Below are positions 44,154 through 53,505 of a DNA stretch of 64,000 nt, piece after piece. Source of the DNA: an uncultured Bacteroidia bacterium (lineage in GTDB: Bacteria > Bacteroidota > Bacteroidia > NS11-12g > UBA9320). Both the position numbers and the translations under genes were made by a program. Position 1 is the first letter of the stretch; the number at the start of each line of letters is the position of its first letter. The notes under the pieces were generated by a model. It made no database searches, was not told the origin of the DNA, and saw only the letters and a list, made by a program, of their open reading frames with translations. The stretch is taken from assembly GCA_943787465.1 (NCBI GenBank), contig CALSMN010000006.1, forward strand, positions 62,001 to 126,000. Reading direction: 5' to 3'.

Positions 44154-44250
44154 GAATAACCGCAAAACAATACTTTTTTGTTGAACTTTAGTTCCATTCA
44201 AAAAATAAAAATTCGATATAAATCAATCGCGAATTATCTATATCTAAGTC

Positions 44251-44258
44251 TATTTTTG
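44251..44258 (+). promoter_or_regulatory. -7 box TATTTTTG for ftcD
   Basis: Perfect TAnnTTTG, 20 bases before ATG 44279. Confidence 0.5.
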
Positions 44259-44278
44259 TTGCTTTAATAAATTAAAAA

Positions 44279-45967
44279 ATGAATCGAAAGCTAATTGAAT
44301 GTGTACCTAATTTTAGTGAAGGAAGAGATTTAAACATCATCAAACAAATTACTAATGAAATTGAAAGTGTGGATGGAGTTAAACTATTAGATGTTGATCC
44401 AGGTTCTGCTACAAATAGAACAGTAGTAACATTTGTAGGCTCACCTCAAGCTGTTATTGATGCTGCATATAAAGCTATTTTAAAAGCAAGTGAACTAATC
44501 GACATGAGCAAACACAAAGGTGAACATGCAAGAATGGGTGCAACTGACGTTTGTCCATTAATACCCGTGGCTAATATTTCAATGGAGGAAACATCGGAAT
44601 GGGCCATAAAATTAGCTCAAAAAGTTGGTGAAAATACAGAAATACCTATCTATCTATACGGAGAAGCTCAACCAAATAAAGAACGACATATACTGTCAGT
44701 TATAAGGTCAGGCGAATACGAGGGGTTTTTTGAAAAAATAAAAAATCCGAAATGGAAACCTGATTTCGGTCCTGCTGTATACAACCCAAAGTCAGGAGCA
44801 ACTACCATTGGATCTAGAGATTTTCTCATTGCATACAACATTAATCTGAACACAAAATCAACACGAATAGCCAACCGTATAGCTTTCGATGTTAGAGAAA
44901 ATGGTCGCGTAAAACGAATTGGGAATCCATACGTTGGGAAAATTGAAAAAGATGAAAATGGAAATAGTATACGAATACCTGGAAAATGTAAAGCTGTTCA
45001 GGCAGTAGGTTGGTTTATAGATGAATATGATGTTGCTCAAGTTAGCGCCAACTTGACTAATTTTAGAATAACTCCTATACATGCTTTTTTTGATGAAGTA
45101 GAAAAAAGCGGTATCAAAAGAGGAGTTCGGATAACGGGCAGTGAACTTGTAGGACTCATACCGCTTAACGCAATGCTAGATGCTGGAAGACATTTTCTAA
45201 AGAAACAAGGTCGGTCAGTAGGTGTAAGCGATGAGGAATTAATACACATAGCCATCAAATCAATGGGGTTAGATGAATTAGGCCCATTTGATCCACACAA
45301 AAAGATCATTGAGTATCAATTAAAAGATACTAATGATGAACGATTGATCAACTTATCAGCTGAAAAATTAGCACAGGAAACAGCCTCAGAAAGTATGGCG
45401 CCCGGAGGCGGAAGTATCTCAGCCTATGTGGGTACATTGGGCGTTTCGTTAGGAACAATGGTAGCTAATCTATCTGCTAATAAAAGTGGATGGGAAGAAA
45501 AAGTTGACATTTTCTCATCTTGGGCTGAAAAAGGACAAGCTGTTCAAAAAGAACTCCTATTTTTAGTTGATGAGGATACTCGATCTTTCAATCACATTAT
45601 TGATGCAATCCGAATGCCAAAAGATACCCCTAATGAAAATGCAATAAGATTGGATGCTATAGAAAAAGCCAGTAAATATGCTGCTGAGGTTCCTTTTAAA
45701 GTAATGGAGACGGCCTACAAAGCATATGAGTTATTAAAAGCTATGCAGGAAATCGGTAATCCAGCATCCATAACAGATGCTGGCGTTGGTGCATTATGTT
45801 GTATGACAGCCATTGAAGGTGCTTATATGAACGTAAGAATCAATACCAAAGATTTAAAAGACAAACCCTTTGCTGAAAACCTGAATAAAAAATCCCATGA
45901 TTTACTAGTTAGAGCTAAGAAGAACCTGGAAACCATTGTCCAACATGTCCACACTTCCATACAATAA
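44279..45967 (+). CDS. ftcD: Bifunctional glutamate formimidoyltransferase / formimidoyl-THF cyclodeaminase
   Basis: A 562-residue fusion enzyme of histidine breakdown. The N-terminal part (about 1-330) is the formimidoyltransferase, which moves the formimino group from formimidoylglutamate to tetrahydrofolate (ECVPNFSEGRD, MSKHKGEHARMGATDVCPLIPV with the catalytic His). The C-terminal part (about 345-562) is the cyclodeaminase that releases ammonia (ASESMAPGGGSISAYVGTLG). The fused form is the one known from vertebrates and some bacteria. No hut genes are nearby. Confidence 0.95.
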   Translation: MNRKLIECVPNFSEGRDLNIIKQITNEIESVDGVKLLDVDPGSATNRTVVTFVGSPQAVIDAAYKAILKASELIDMSKHKGEHARMGATDVCPLIPVANISMEETSEWAIKLAQKVGENTEIPIYLYGEAQPNKERHILSVIRSGEYEGFFEKIKNPKWKPDFGPAVYNPKSGATTIGSRDFLIAYNINLNTKSTRIANRIAFDVRENGRVKRIGNPYVGKIEKDENGNSIRIPGKCKAVQAVGWFIDEYDVAQVSANLTNFRITPIHAFFDEVEKSGIKRGVRITGSELVGLIPLNAMLDAGRHFLKKQGRSVGVSDEELIHIAIKSMGLDELGPFDPHKKIIEYQLKDTNDERLINLSAEKLAQETASESMAPGGGSISAYVGTLGVSLGTMVANLSANKSGWEEKVDIFSSWAEKGQAVQKELLFLVDEDTRSFNHIIDAIRMPKDTPNENAIRLDAIEKASKYAAEVPFKVMETAYKAYELLKAMQEIGNPASITDAGVGALCCMTAIEGAYMNVRINTKDLKDKPFAENLNKKSHDLLVRAKKNLETIVQHVHTSIQ

Positions 45968-46062
45968 TTTAATATATTCCGTTATTAGTAGCACACCACC
46001 TTTAATTAAAATATAGTATTATTGTACCTATCTGAATAATGAACAGACTTTTACCCAAATAT

Positions 46063-47121
46063 ATGAAGAAAGTAATCACTCTAGTACTAATCCTCACGAG
46101 CATATATTCCTATGCTCAACAAGATCCATATTACACCCATTTTAAAGATGTAATGCAAGCTTTCAACCCCGCAGCAGCAGGGCATAATGTAGGCGAGATT
46201 TGCATTAGTGGATTAACTCACCATCAATGGAGAGATTACACTGATGATACAAAACTACGTGGTACAGACGGTAATCCTGATGGTTCTATTCAAGATGTTG
46301 CTCCCGTGACCTACAATATGAATATCAATTCAATATTTAACTTAGGTAAGTCTGGAGAACAATTTTTAGGAGCTGGACTATCTATCGTAGATGATAAAAT
46401 TGGTTACACCAAGTCTACATCATTCATGGCTAACTTAAATTATAGAAAACAATTCCAAGGAGGATTTAACGAAATATCTGCTGGTATAGGTATTGGTGGA
46501 ACGCAATGGGGATGGGACAAACCTGACTACAAAGCCAAAGATGCCCTTGATCCTAATGTACCTATAAGCGGCGCTAACGAAATGAAAATGGATATGAACC
46601 TTGGTTTAATGTATAAACAACAACAATTGGGTATCGGTCCAATCAAAAACTTCTACGCGGGTTTTTCCATCACAAACATTAATCAAGCAAAATACGCTGT
46701 TCTTGTCAATACAGCTGATCAACAAACAAAAAACTTAACGCGATCCTATGTTCCACACTACTACACCATTGTAGGCTCCGACATTGAATTAGGAAATATT
46801 ACACTTGAACCCGCGATATTAGCAAAATACGGATTACTTGCTGGAGCATATAAGCCGCAAATAGATCTTAATATGACAGCATTGTTTGCAGAAACATTCC
46901 GTGGTGGTATAGCATATAGACAATGGGGTAACAGTGATGCTATTTCTCTACTTTTAGGGTATCAAAAAGATAATATAAAAATTGGCTATTCATATGATAT
47001 CACAGTATCAAACATACAAAAAGTCAGTAATGGAACTCATGAAATATTTGTTCGCTATTGTATTCCTATAGCAGTAGTGCCCCCCACTAAAATAATTCGG
47101 GAAAGTGTTCGTTTTCTATAA
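46063..47121 (+). CDS. porP: PorP/SprF family type IX secretion outer-membrane protein
   Basis: A 352-residue outer-membrane protein with signal peptide (MKKVITLVLILTSIYSYAQ) and the PorP/SprF opening QQDPYYTHFKDVMQAFNPAAAGH, followed by beta-barrel strands to the C-terminus. In P. gingivalis porP heads the porP-K-L-M-N operon, and this gene sits 126 bases before gldK in the same order. SprF-like proteins help export particular surface adhesins; true PorP is a core component. Sequence alone does not separate the two; position favours the core role. ATG 46039 is an alternative start with eight extra residues. Confidence 0.88.
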   Translation: MKKVITLVLILTSIYSYAQQDPYYTHFKDVMQAFNPAAAGHNVGEICISGLTHHQWRDYTDDTKLRGTDGNPDGSIQDVAPVTYNMNINSIFNLGKSGEQFLGAGLSIVDDKIGYTKSTSFMANLNYRKQFQGGFNEISAGIGIGGTQWGWDKPDYKAKDALDPNVPISGANEMKMDMNLGLMYKQQQLGIGPIKNFYAGFSITNINQAKYAVLVNTADQQTKNLTRSYVPHYYTIVGSDIELGNITLEPAILAKYGLLAGAYKPQIDLNMTALFAETFRGGIAYRQWGNSDAISLLLGYQKDNIKIGYSYDITVSNIQKVSNGTHEIFVRYCIPIAVVPPTKIIRESVRFL

Positions 47122-47247
47122 CAGCATTAAATAAAAATACTTAAACTTAAATTTCTGCGTTAAGAACATTAGTCAAAGAAAAATTATTTGTTTTTATTTA
47201 TAAACAATTAAATGTTAATTTGTAAACCTTTTTAAAAGTATAACCAT

Positions 47248-48510
47248 ATGAAATATACAGCTAAAGCATTAGTAATGATTGCATTCCTTACCTTAATTGG
47301 ATGTGGAATGGGAGACAATGGTGAATTAATAGGTGTTCAAGGAAGACGACCTTGGTTTCACCCACAACCATTTGGTACCGTATATATACCTACTGGAACA
47401 TTTCACACTGGTCAAAGTGATGAAGATATTTTTCATACCTACATCGCACCCAATAAGCAAGTTACAGTTCATGCTATGTGGATGGATGATACAGAAATAA
47501 CGAATAATGAATATCGTCAATTTGTGGCTTATGTTAAAGATAGTTTTATGCGTCTAGAAATGGAGGCAACCATAGAAATTGAGGATGAATATGACGATTA
47601 TGAGGTATTAGATTATGATGCAGACGTAACGGTAGAAGATTTTTACAATGAACATGGTGACCGCTATTACTACAAAGGTAAAGAGCGCTATGACCATAGA
47701 AAACAATGGGATATCCGAAAATTAAAGTATACATATACTTATGTGGATTTTCAATCCGCTGCTAGAGGAAGTTATTTAGAATCGAACAGAGCAGATTATT
47801 TAGTTACTAAAACTCGAGCAATATATCCTGACACATTAGTGTGGGTTAGAGATTTAACATACTCGTACAATGAACCTATGACGCGTCAGTATTATAACCA
47901 TCCAAAATATGATGATTATCCGGTTGTTGGAATTAACTGGCATCAAGCGAATGCCTTTTGTAATTGGAGAACGCGGTGGATGAATCGATATTGGGCACAA
48001 CAAGGTATGCCAATTACTGAAGATTGGCGATTGCCTACTGAGTTTGAATGGGAATTTGCAGCTCGAGGAGGTAGAGATAATAATATGTACCCATGGGGTG
48101 GGCCATATACACGAAATAGTAAAGGATGCTTGTTAGCTAACTTCAAACCTAATCGAGGTAACTATATGGCTGACGGTGGACTTTACCCTGTAAGAGCTGA
48201 TTCATACTTCCCCAATGATTATGGGTTATATAACATGGCTGGCAATGTAGCTGAATGGACCATCTCAGCATATGATGAATCAAGTATGCAATTCACACAC
48301 GATCTTAATCCAGACTATCAATATGATGCCGATGATGACGGTCCATTAACACTCAAGCGAAAAGTGATTAGGGGTGGTAGCTGGAAAGATGTAGCCTATT
48401 TTATTCAAAATGGTTCTAGATCATATGAGTATCAAGACACATCTAAATCATACGTAGGATTTAGATGTGTCCAAACATACATAGGCCGAAGCGCAAACGA
48501 TAGTAAATAA
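47248..48510 (+). CDS. gldK: GldK/PorK lipoprotein of the type IX secretion system
   Basis: A 420-residue outer-membrane lipoprotein, the ring-forming partner of GldN on the periplasmic face. The lipoprotein signal ends at LIGC (Cys about 19). A formylglycine-generating-enzyme (SUMF1) fold follows: VYIPTGTFHTGQSDED, MWMDDTEITNNEYRQF, DWRLPTEFEWEFAARGG, NDYGLYNMAGNVAEWT and VIRGGSWKD...SRSYEYQD. The fold is used structurally here, not for catalysis. A Tyr- and acid-rich insertion (about 108-150) interrupts the domain. The upstream 126 bases are AT-rich and lack a perfect -7 box. Confidence 0.94.
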   Translation: MKYTAKALVMIAFLTLIGCGMGDNGELIGVQGRRPWFHPQPFGTVYIPTGTFHTGQSDEDIFHTYIAPNKQVTVHAMWMDDTEITNNEYRQFVAYVKDSFMRLEMEATIEIEDEYDDYEVLDYDADVTVEDFYNEHGDRYYYKGKERYDHRKQWDIRKLKYTYTYVDFQSAARGSYLESNRADYLVTKTRAIYPDTLVWVRDLTYSYNEPMTRQYYNHPKYDDYPVVGINWHQANAFCNWRTRWMNRYWAQQGMPITEDWRLPTEFEWEFAARGGRDNNMYPWGGPYTRNSKGCLLANFKPNRGNYMADGGLYPVRADSYFPNDYGLYNMAGNVAEWTISAYDESSMQFTHDLNPDYQYDADDDGPLTLKRKVIRGGSWKDVAYFIQNGSRSYEYQDTSKSYVGFRCVQTYIGRSANDSK

Positions 48511-48590
48511 ATTTATCATTTATTAGACACTCATTAATAAGAAATGTTAAAAAATGACATTTCACTCTATTCTTATATCAAATAGCCTTT

Positions 48591-48598
48591 TATATTTG
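48591..48598 (+). promoter_or_regulatory. -7 box TATATTTG between gldK and gldL
   Basis: Perfect TAnnTTTG, 54 bases before the gldL ATG at 48653. It would allow gldLMN to be transcribed independently of gldK. Confidence 0.45.
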
Positions 48599-48652
48599 AC
48601 AAAAATTAACAAATTCATTAAACACTAACAATTAAAATAAACATTAAAAATT

Positions 48653-49306
48653 ATGGCAAATTTCTTTGAATCAAAAACAGGTAAAAAAGTAATGGCAATG
48701 GCCTATGGACTTGGAGCAGCAGTAGTTATTGTAGGAGCACTATTTAAAATACTTCACTTACCTGGAGCAGACCTCATGCTAATTGTAGGTATGGGTACAG
48801 AAGCATTCATATTTGCATTATCTGCATTCGAACCCTTACACGAAGAATGGGATTGGAGTCTTGTGCATCCTGAATTAGCAGGTATGGAAAGTGATAAAAG
48901 TTCAAAGAAATCAGGTGGATCCGTTTCACAACAATTGGATCAAATGTTAACGGAAGCTAAGATAGGACCAGAATTAATTGAGGGATTAGGTAGCGGTTTA
49001 AAATCACTGTCTTCAAATGTAAGTTCTATGGCTGATTTATCTGGTGCAACCGTTGCAACCAAGGAATATGCTGATAATATTCACAAAGCAAACGAGCAAA
49101 TGATAGGCATGAGTACTTCATACACTCGAGCCATAACAGCTTTAGATAGTCTATCTGAAACTACCGAAAACTTTAAAGAAACAACCTCTAAAGTAGCAAG
49201 CATAAACGCAACATTGAATGATAGTTTAATCAGTTTTGATCAAAACATTCAAAACTTAAATAAAGTTTATGGTGGTATGCTTAATGCAATGAGACCAAAT
49301 AATTAA
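48653..49306 (+). CDS. gldL: GldL/PorL inner-membrane motor protein
   Basis: A 217-residue inner-membrane protein; with GldM it forms the proton-driven motor that powers type IX secretion and gliding. Two helices (about 13-32 and 40-58) carry the family hallmarks, including E50 in GMGTEAFIFALSAFEP, the membrane-buried glutamate that is thought to bind the proton. EPLHEEWDWSLVHPELAGM follows, then a cytoplasmic helical region. The length is in the usual range. The 142 bases upstream contain a weak GAAATGT/ACATTTC hairpin (48541-48563) and a -7 box. Confidence 0.95.
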   Translation: MANFFESKTGKKVMAMAYGLGAAVVIVGALFKILHLPGADLMLIVGMGTEAFIFALSAFEPLHEEWDWSLVHPELAGMESDKSSKKSGGSVSQQLDQMLTEAKIGPELIEGLGSGLKSLSSNVSSMADLSGATVATKEYADNIHKANEQMIGMSTSYTRAITALDSLSETTENFKETTSKVASINATLNDSLISFDQNIQNLNKVYGGMLNAMRPNN

Positions 49307-49344
49307 TTTTAATCCTAAACATAGTAAAATAAAATAATTAAATT

Positions 49345-50922
49345 ATGGCTGGAGGTAAATTATCCCCAAGGCAGAAGATGATAAACATGATGTACCTTGT
49401 ACTCATGGCTCTTCTTGCACTTAATGTTTCAAAAGAAATACTTAAATCTTTTCACTTATTTGAGCTTAGTTTTAATAATGCAGCAATTAGTATTGATGCG
49501 AAAAATAAAGCAACAATTAATGCTTTAGAAAAATCAAATGATGAAAAGCCACTGAAAACTAAACCTTACATCGAAAGAGCTCGAAAAGCTCAAAAAATTT
49601 CTTCAGATTTTAACACCTACGTAGATCAACTAATTGTCAAAATAGAAGGACTCTATGGTGGTGCTGAAGCGAGAAACGAAGAAGGTGAAATGTTAGCTGC
49701 AGATCAAATGGAAAAGCACGCTAATCTATTTGTAAATGAAGGTGAAGGTAAAATATTTCAAGATAAAATTAACAGCACGCGCGAAGCATTGTTAAATATT
49801 GTTAAGCCAGATCCAACTGATACGGCATTTAATATAAAAAATAATGATGTTTATAATAACGTCCTTGCCTCTTGTCAATTGTGGGCAAAGGAACCTACAA
49901 GTGGTAAAGGAAATTGGGTGTCTCAAAATTTAGAACACGTTCCTGCGTCCGGAGTCATGGCTGTTTTATCTAGAATAAAAAATGATGCTAAATCATTAGA
50001 GGCAAATATATTAGAGCAATTAGCATCTAGAATCGACGCCACAGACTACAAATTTGATAAACTAGAGGCAAAAGTTCTGGCAAAATCAAATTATGTCATG
50101 CAAGGAGAGAATTATGAAGCAGACATTTTATTGGTAGCCTCTGACTCTAAAAGCGATCCGCAAATCATGGTAAATGGTAAAAGTATTAATGTTTCTGGTG
50201 GTGTAGGTAAATATACTGAAGGAGCTAGTGGTATCGGAATCAAAACATTTGCTGGTAAAATCATAGTAAATGGACCTGAAGGGGCACAAGAATTCAATTT
50301 TTCCGATGAATTTACGGTATTCAAACCTGCTGCAACCATTGCCGCAACGGAAATGAATTTATTATATAAAGGTATTGATAATCCTATGTCAATATCTGTA
50401 CCTGGATTTGCTGCATCTGAAGTGAAAATTTCTGCACCAGGTCTTCGTTTAACATCATTAGGTGGTGGTAAGTACAATGCAAAAGTACCTAGTAGTACGA
50501 GTAAAGAAGTTACTATCACTGCATCCATCACTAGAGATGGAAAATCTAAAGTAGTTGGATCTCAAAAATTTAGAGTTAGAAGTTTACCGCAACCTACTGC
50601 TCAATTAGGAGGTATTCCAAATGATGGTTTGCCTAAGGGAAAGTCTGCGGTTTCTGCACAATCCTCAATTATAGCATCAATGGGTGCTGGATTTGCCTAC
50701 AACTTAAACTACAGAGTTAAGGGGTTCAGATTAATTATGGCATACAAAAGAAAGCCACCTGCCATTGCTAATAGTAGCAGTGGATCTCTAACCAGCCAAA
50801 TGAAAAGCATGATAAAATCAGCAAGTTCAGGTGATCGTATTTTAATTGAAGGTATCAAAGCTAAAGAAACAAAATATGGTTTTGAAGCCAACTTAAGTCC
50901 AATCATTATCTCAATAAAATAA
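49345..50922 (+). CDS. gldM: GldM/PorM motor-coupled periplasmic protein
   Basis: A 525-residue protein with one N-terminal transmembrane helix (about 12-28: MINMMYLVLMALLALNVSK) whose conserved sequence couples to GldL, and a long periplasmic part of four domains ending in LSPIIISIK. The N-terminal LSPRQKMINMMYLVL is nearly diagnostic. The dimeric rod spans the periplasm and contacts the GldK/GldN ring. The length matches the family. Confidence 0.95.
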   Translation: MAGGKLSPRQKMINMMYLVLMALLALNVSKEILKSFHLFELSFNNAAISIDAKNKATINALEKSNDEKPLKTKPYIERARKAQKISSDFNTYVDQLIVKIEGLYGGAEARNEEGEMLAADQMEKHANLFVNEGEGKIFQDKINSTREALLNIVKPDPTDTAFNIKNNDVYNNVLASCQLWAKEPTSGKGNWVSQNLEHVPASGVMAVLSRIKNDAKSLEANILEQLASRIDATDYKFDKLEAKVLAKSNYVMQGENYEADILLVASDSKSDPQIMVNGKSINVSGGVGKYTEGASGIGIKTFAGKIIVNGPEGAQEFNFSDEFTVFKPAATIAATEMNLLYKGIDNPMSISVPGFAASEVKISAPGLRLTSLGGGKYNAKVPSSTSKEVTITASITRDGKSKVVGSQKFRVRSLPQPTAQLGGIPNDGLPKGKSAVSAQSSIIASMGAGFAYNLNYRVKGFRLIMAYKRKPPAIANSSSGSLTSQMKSMIKSASSGDRILIEGIKAKETKYGFEANLSPIIISIK

Positions 50923-50970
50923 TTTATTAATAATAAATTCGTTATTTTGCAGAATCAGATATTTAAAGAT

Positions 50971-51804
50971 ATGAGAAAATTAGTTTTAATATGTGCCGGT
51001 CTTATATTAATGACCACTACGACTCAAGCACAAATAAGCAAGTTTGAGGATTTTACCTTTCCCCACACTGCAGTTAAAGAGCGTAAGGCCGTTCCTTATC
51101 GTTATATTAGAGAAGCAAATGTAAAATGGAGTAAACGTGTACACCGCGTAATCGATGTTAGAGAAAAACAAAACAAGATCATGCATTGGCCAAGAAACCC
51201 ATTCTATTTATTAGTATGGAATGCTGCAATGAATGGTGAGGTTACTGCATATGCAAACGATTCTCTTACGTCTATAAAAACTCCGGAGGATATTACTAAA
51301 GAAATAAGCCTTGAAACTTCTGTACAGGTTCCAAACCCAGATAATCCGGATGATCCGTATGACTTAATAACAACAACTGTTACTGAGACATTAGATCCTT
51401 CAAAAATTCAGAAGTACCGAATTATGGAAGACTGGATTTTCGATTATAACTACTCAGATTTTAAATCTAGAATCATCGCTATTGCTCCACTTATAAAGCC
51501 ATTAACAGAATCTGGTATTGAACTCGGAGAAGTACCATTATATTGGCTCAAAATGGATGATTTAAGAGACAAATTATCTCAAGAAGAAATATTTAATCCT
51601 AAAAATGATGCCGCTAGAATGAGCTTTGATCATTGGTTTCAAATGAGACAATTTAGTAGTTACATCGTGAAAGAAAGTAACATGTATGATTTAGATATTG
51701 CCATGATGGAAGAGTTCCGAGATGATGGTGTTGAAGCACTTTTGGAGAGTGATCGTATTAAAAATGAATTATTTATTCTAGAGCACGACCTCTGGGAATA
51801 CTAA
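50971..51804 (+). CDS. gldN: GldN/PorN periplasmic type IX secretion protein
   Basis: A 277-residue exported partner of GldK. Signal peptide MRKLVLICAGLILMTTTTQAQ (ATG 50971; a TTG at 50947 is possible but leaves the signal internal). The family segments ANVKWSKRVHRVIDVREKQNK, YKIMEDWIFD-type sequence (here YRIMEDWIFDYNYSDF) and MEEFRDDGVEALLESDRIKNELF are present. The gene closes the porP-gldKLMN cluster and is followed by a strong terminator. No gldO paralogue is adjacent. Confidence 0.94.
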   Translation: MRKLVLICAGLILMTTTTQAQISKFEDFTFPHTAVKERKAVPYRYIREANVKWSKRVHRVIDVREKQNKIMHWPRNPFYLLVWNAAMNGEVTAYANDSLTSIKTPEDITKEISLETSVQVPNPDNPDDPYDLITTTVTETLDPSKIQKYRIMEDWIFDYNYSDFKSRIIAIAPLIKPLTESGIELGEVPLYWLKMDDLRDKLSQEEIFNPKNDAARMSFDHWFQMRQFSSYIVKESNMYDLDIAMMEEFRDDGVEALLESDRIKNELFILEHDLWEY

Positions 51805-51820
51805 AAAAGCATATAATTTA

Positions 51821-51852
51821 AAAGGGTCTGAAATTTCAGACCCTTTTTTTTT
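51821..51852 (+). terminator. Strong intrinsic terminator of the gldKLMN operon
   Basis: A perfect 13+13-base palindrome (AAAGGGTCTGAAA and its complement) followed directly by a run of nine T. It ends the gliding operon 17 bases after the gldN stop and just before the convergent thiolase stop. Confidence 0.85.
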
Positions 51853-51853
51853 G

Positions 51854-53053
51854 TTAACATTTCTTAAAAACTACAGCTACCCCCTGCCCTACTCCCACAC
51901 ACATGGTAGCTAAACCATAAACTGCATTAGGGCGGTTTATTAATTCATAAAGTAATGTATTTGTAATTCTTGCACCAGAAGCACCTAAAGGATGTCCAAT
52001 AGCTATTGATCCACCATTTACATTTATCAAGGAAGGATCTATATCCAAATCACGAATACAAGCAATAGATTGAGCTGCAAAAGCCTCATTCAATTCGATG
52101 AGGTCAATATCTTGCATCCTAATTCCTGCTCTTTTCACCGCTTTTCTAGAGGCTTGTACTGGACCAATACCCATAATTTCTGGTGCTACACCAACTGCAG
52201 CACTGGATACTACTTCTGCAATTGGTTTTAAATTAAAACGTTTTAGTGCCTCTTCTGAGACGATAATTAGAGCTGCAGCGCCATCATTTATACCAGATGA
52301 GTTACCCGCTGTGACAGTCCCATTTTCTCTGAAAGCTGGTCTAAGTTTACCCAATGTATTGACATCACTTAATCTAGGATGTTCGTCAGTATCAAAAATC
52401 AAGTCCACTGCTTTTCTTCGTGGAACAGAAATTGGTATAATTTCATTCTTAAATTTATCTAACTCAAAAGCAGTTTGATATTTTAATTGAGATTGATATG
52501 AAAATTCGTCTTGTTCAGTTCTTGAAATCCCATATTTTTCAGCCAAATTCTCTGCGGTTTCTCCCATAGCATATGGGGGGTACATTTTTGCCAGTTTTGG
52601 ATTGATAAAACGCCAACCTATAGATGTGTCAAAAATTGTATTTGATCGGCTGTATGCCGTTTCTGATTTTGAAAGTACGAACGGGGCTCGAGTCATACTC
52701 TCAACTCCTCCTGCAATAAAAATATCCCCATAACCTACTGCAATATTTTTGGCTACATCTGCAATCGCTTGAAGACTGCTAGCACACAAACGATTTATAG
52801 TAAGACCTGGAACAGTTACTGGTAACCCAGCTAGTAATGCACTCATTCTAGCAACATTTCTATTATCTTCTCCTGCTTGATTTGCTGCCCCTAGGACAAC
52901 ATCTTCAACTGCATTGGGATCAATTGATGGATTTCTTGCCATCAGTATTTGTATAACTGAAGCAGCAAGATCATCTGGTCTTATAGAGGATAATTGTCCT
53001 CCAAACCTCCCTACTGCAGTTCTTCCCGCATCAACGATATATGCTCTTTTCAT
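51854..53053 (-). CDS. Thiolase (acetyl-CoA C-acyltransferase)
   Basis: A 399-residue thiolase for beta-oxidation or acetyl-CoA condensation. The active-site Cys90 is in NRLCASSLQAI, His354 in GHPLGASGAR, and Cys385 in MCVGVGQG; VNGGSIAIGHPLG is complete. CASS is a known variant of the usual CGSG. FadA- and PcaF-type enzymes cannot be separated here. It begins after a -7 box 10 bases upstream of its ATG. Confidence 0.94.
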   Translation of the reverse strand: MKRAYIVDAGRTAVGRFGGQLSSIRPDDLAASVIQILMARNPSIDPNAVEDVVLGAANQAGEDNRNVARMSALLAGLPVTVPGLTINRLCASSLQAIADVAKNIAVGYGDIFIAGGVESMTRAPFVLSKSETAYSRSNTIFDTSIGWRFINPKLAKMYPPYAMGETAENLAEKYGISRTEQDEFSYQSQLKYQTAFELDKFKNEIIPISVPRRKAVDLIFDTDEHPRLSDVNTLGKLRPAFRENGTVTAGNSSGINDGAAALIIVSEEALKRFNLKPIAEVVSSAAVGVAPEIMGIGPVQASRKAVKRAGIRMQDIDLIELNEAFAAQSIACIRDLDIDPSLINVNGGSIAIGHPLGASGARITNTLLYELINRPNAVYGLATMCVGVGQGVAVVFKKC

Positions 53054-53063
53054 ATTTGTATTT

Positions 53064-53071
53064 CAAAAGTA
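53064..53071 (-). promoter_or_regulatory. -7 box TACTTTTG for the thiolase
   Basis: Perfect TAnnTTTG on the minus strand, 10 bases before ATG 53053. Confidence 0.5.
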
Positions 53072-53075
53072 ATTA

Positions 53076-53495
53076 CTAATTCATCGTTTTCATGATGAAA
53101 CTATACATAGGATGTTGTTTATTGAGTCTAGCACGTACAACTGATCGGTCATTTTTCATATGATTTGTATCTATCAACCATGAGGGAGCATTTTTTTCGA
53201 TCATATAACGATGATATCTATATTCTGCATTGTTTCTATACCTATTGATAAGTGCATTTAATGTACTATATCCCCTATTAAAAGAGGATAGTTTTTGATA
53301 CGGATTTATCAAATATTCTGCATTCATGCATTCAAAAACAGCTTTATAACATGATTCATCTGAAGTTAAATTTGACTTATTAGAGAGAACTTTAAGAGCA
53401 TATTTAACCCGATCTTCATCTTGAGATTTATATATTTCTCTGTAATCTTGAGTAGAAAATATTAATGGAAATAAGAAAGTAATAAATAGATTCAT
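53076..53495 (-). CDS. Hypothetical exported protein
   Basis: A 139-residue protein with a short signal-like N-terminus (MNLFITFLFPLIFS). The body is helical and basic (RVKYALKVLSNKSNL; SCYKAVFECMNAEYLINPYQKLSSF; RYRNNAEYRYHRYMIEKNAPSWL). I do not recognise the family, though the sequence looks like a conserved Bacteroidota protein and not a chance frame. It lies 10 bases after the CruF-like gene and may be co-transcribed with the carotenoid genes. Confidence 0.65.
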   Translation of the reverse strand: MNLFITFLFPLIFSTQDYREIYKSQDEDRVKYALKVLSNKSNLTSDESCYKAVFECMNAEYLINPYQKLSSFNRGYSTLNALINRYRNNAEYRYHRYMIEKNAPSWLIDTNHMKNDRSVVRARLNKQHPMYSFIMKTMN

Positions 53496-53505
53496 ATTTT
53501 AAAAA

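Noticed and set aside
45037-45309. Antisense frame of 90 codons inside ftcD
   Set aside because: It is a shadow of the well-conserved FtcD protein and has no recognisable motif or start context.
48541-48563. Attenuator hairpin between gldK and gldL
   Set aside because: Only a 7-bp stem of A/T-rich sequence with no T run after it; too weak to call.
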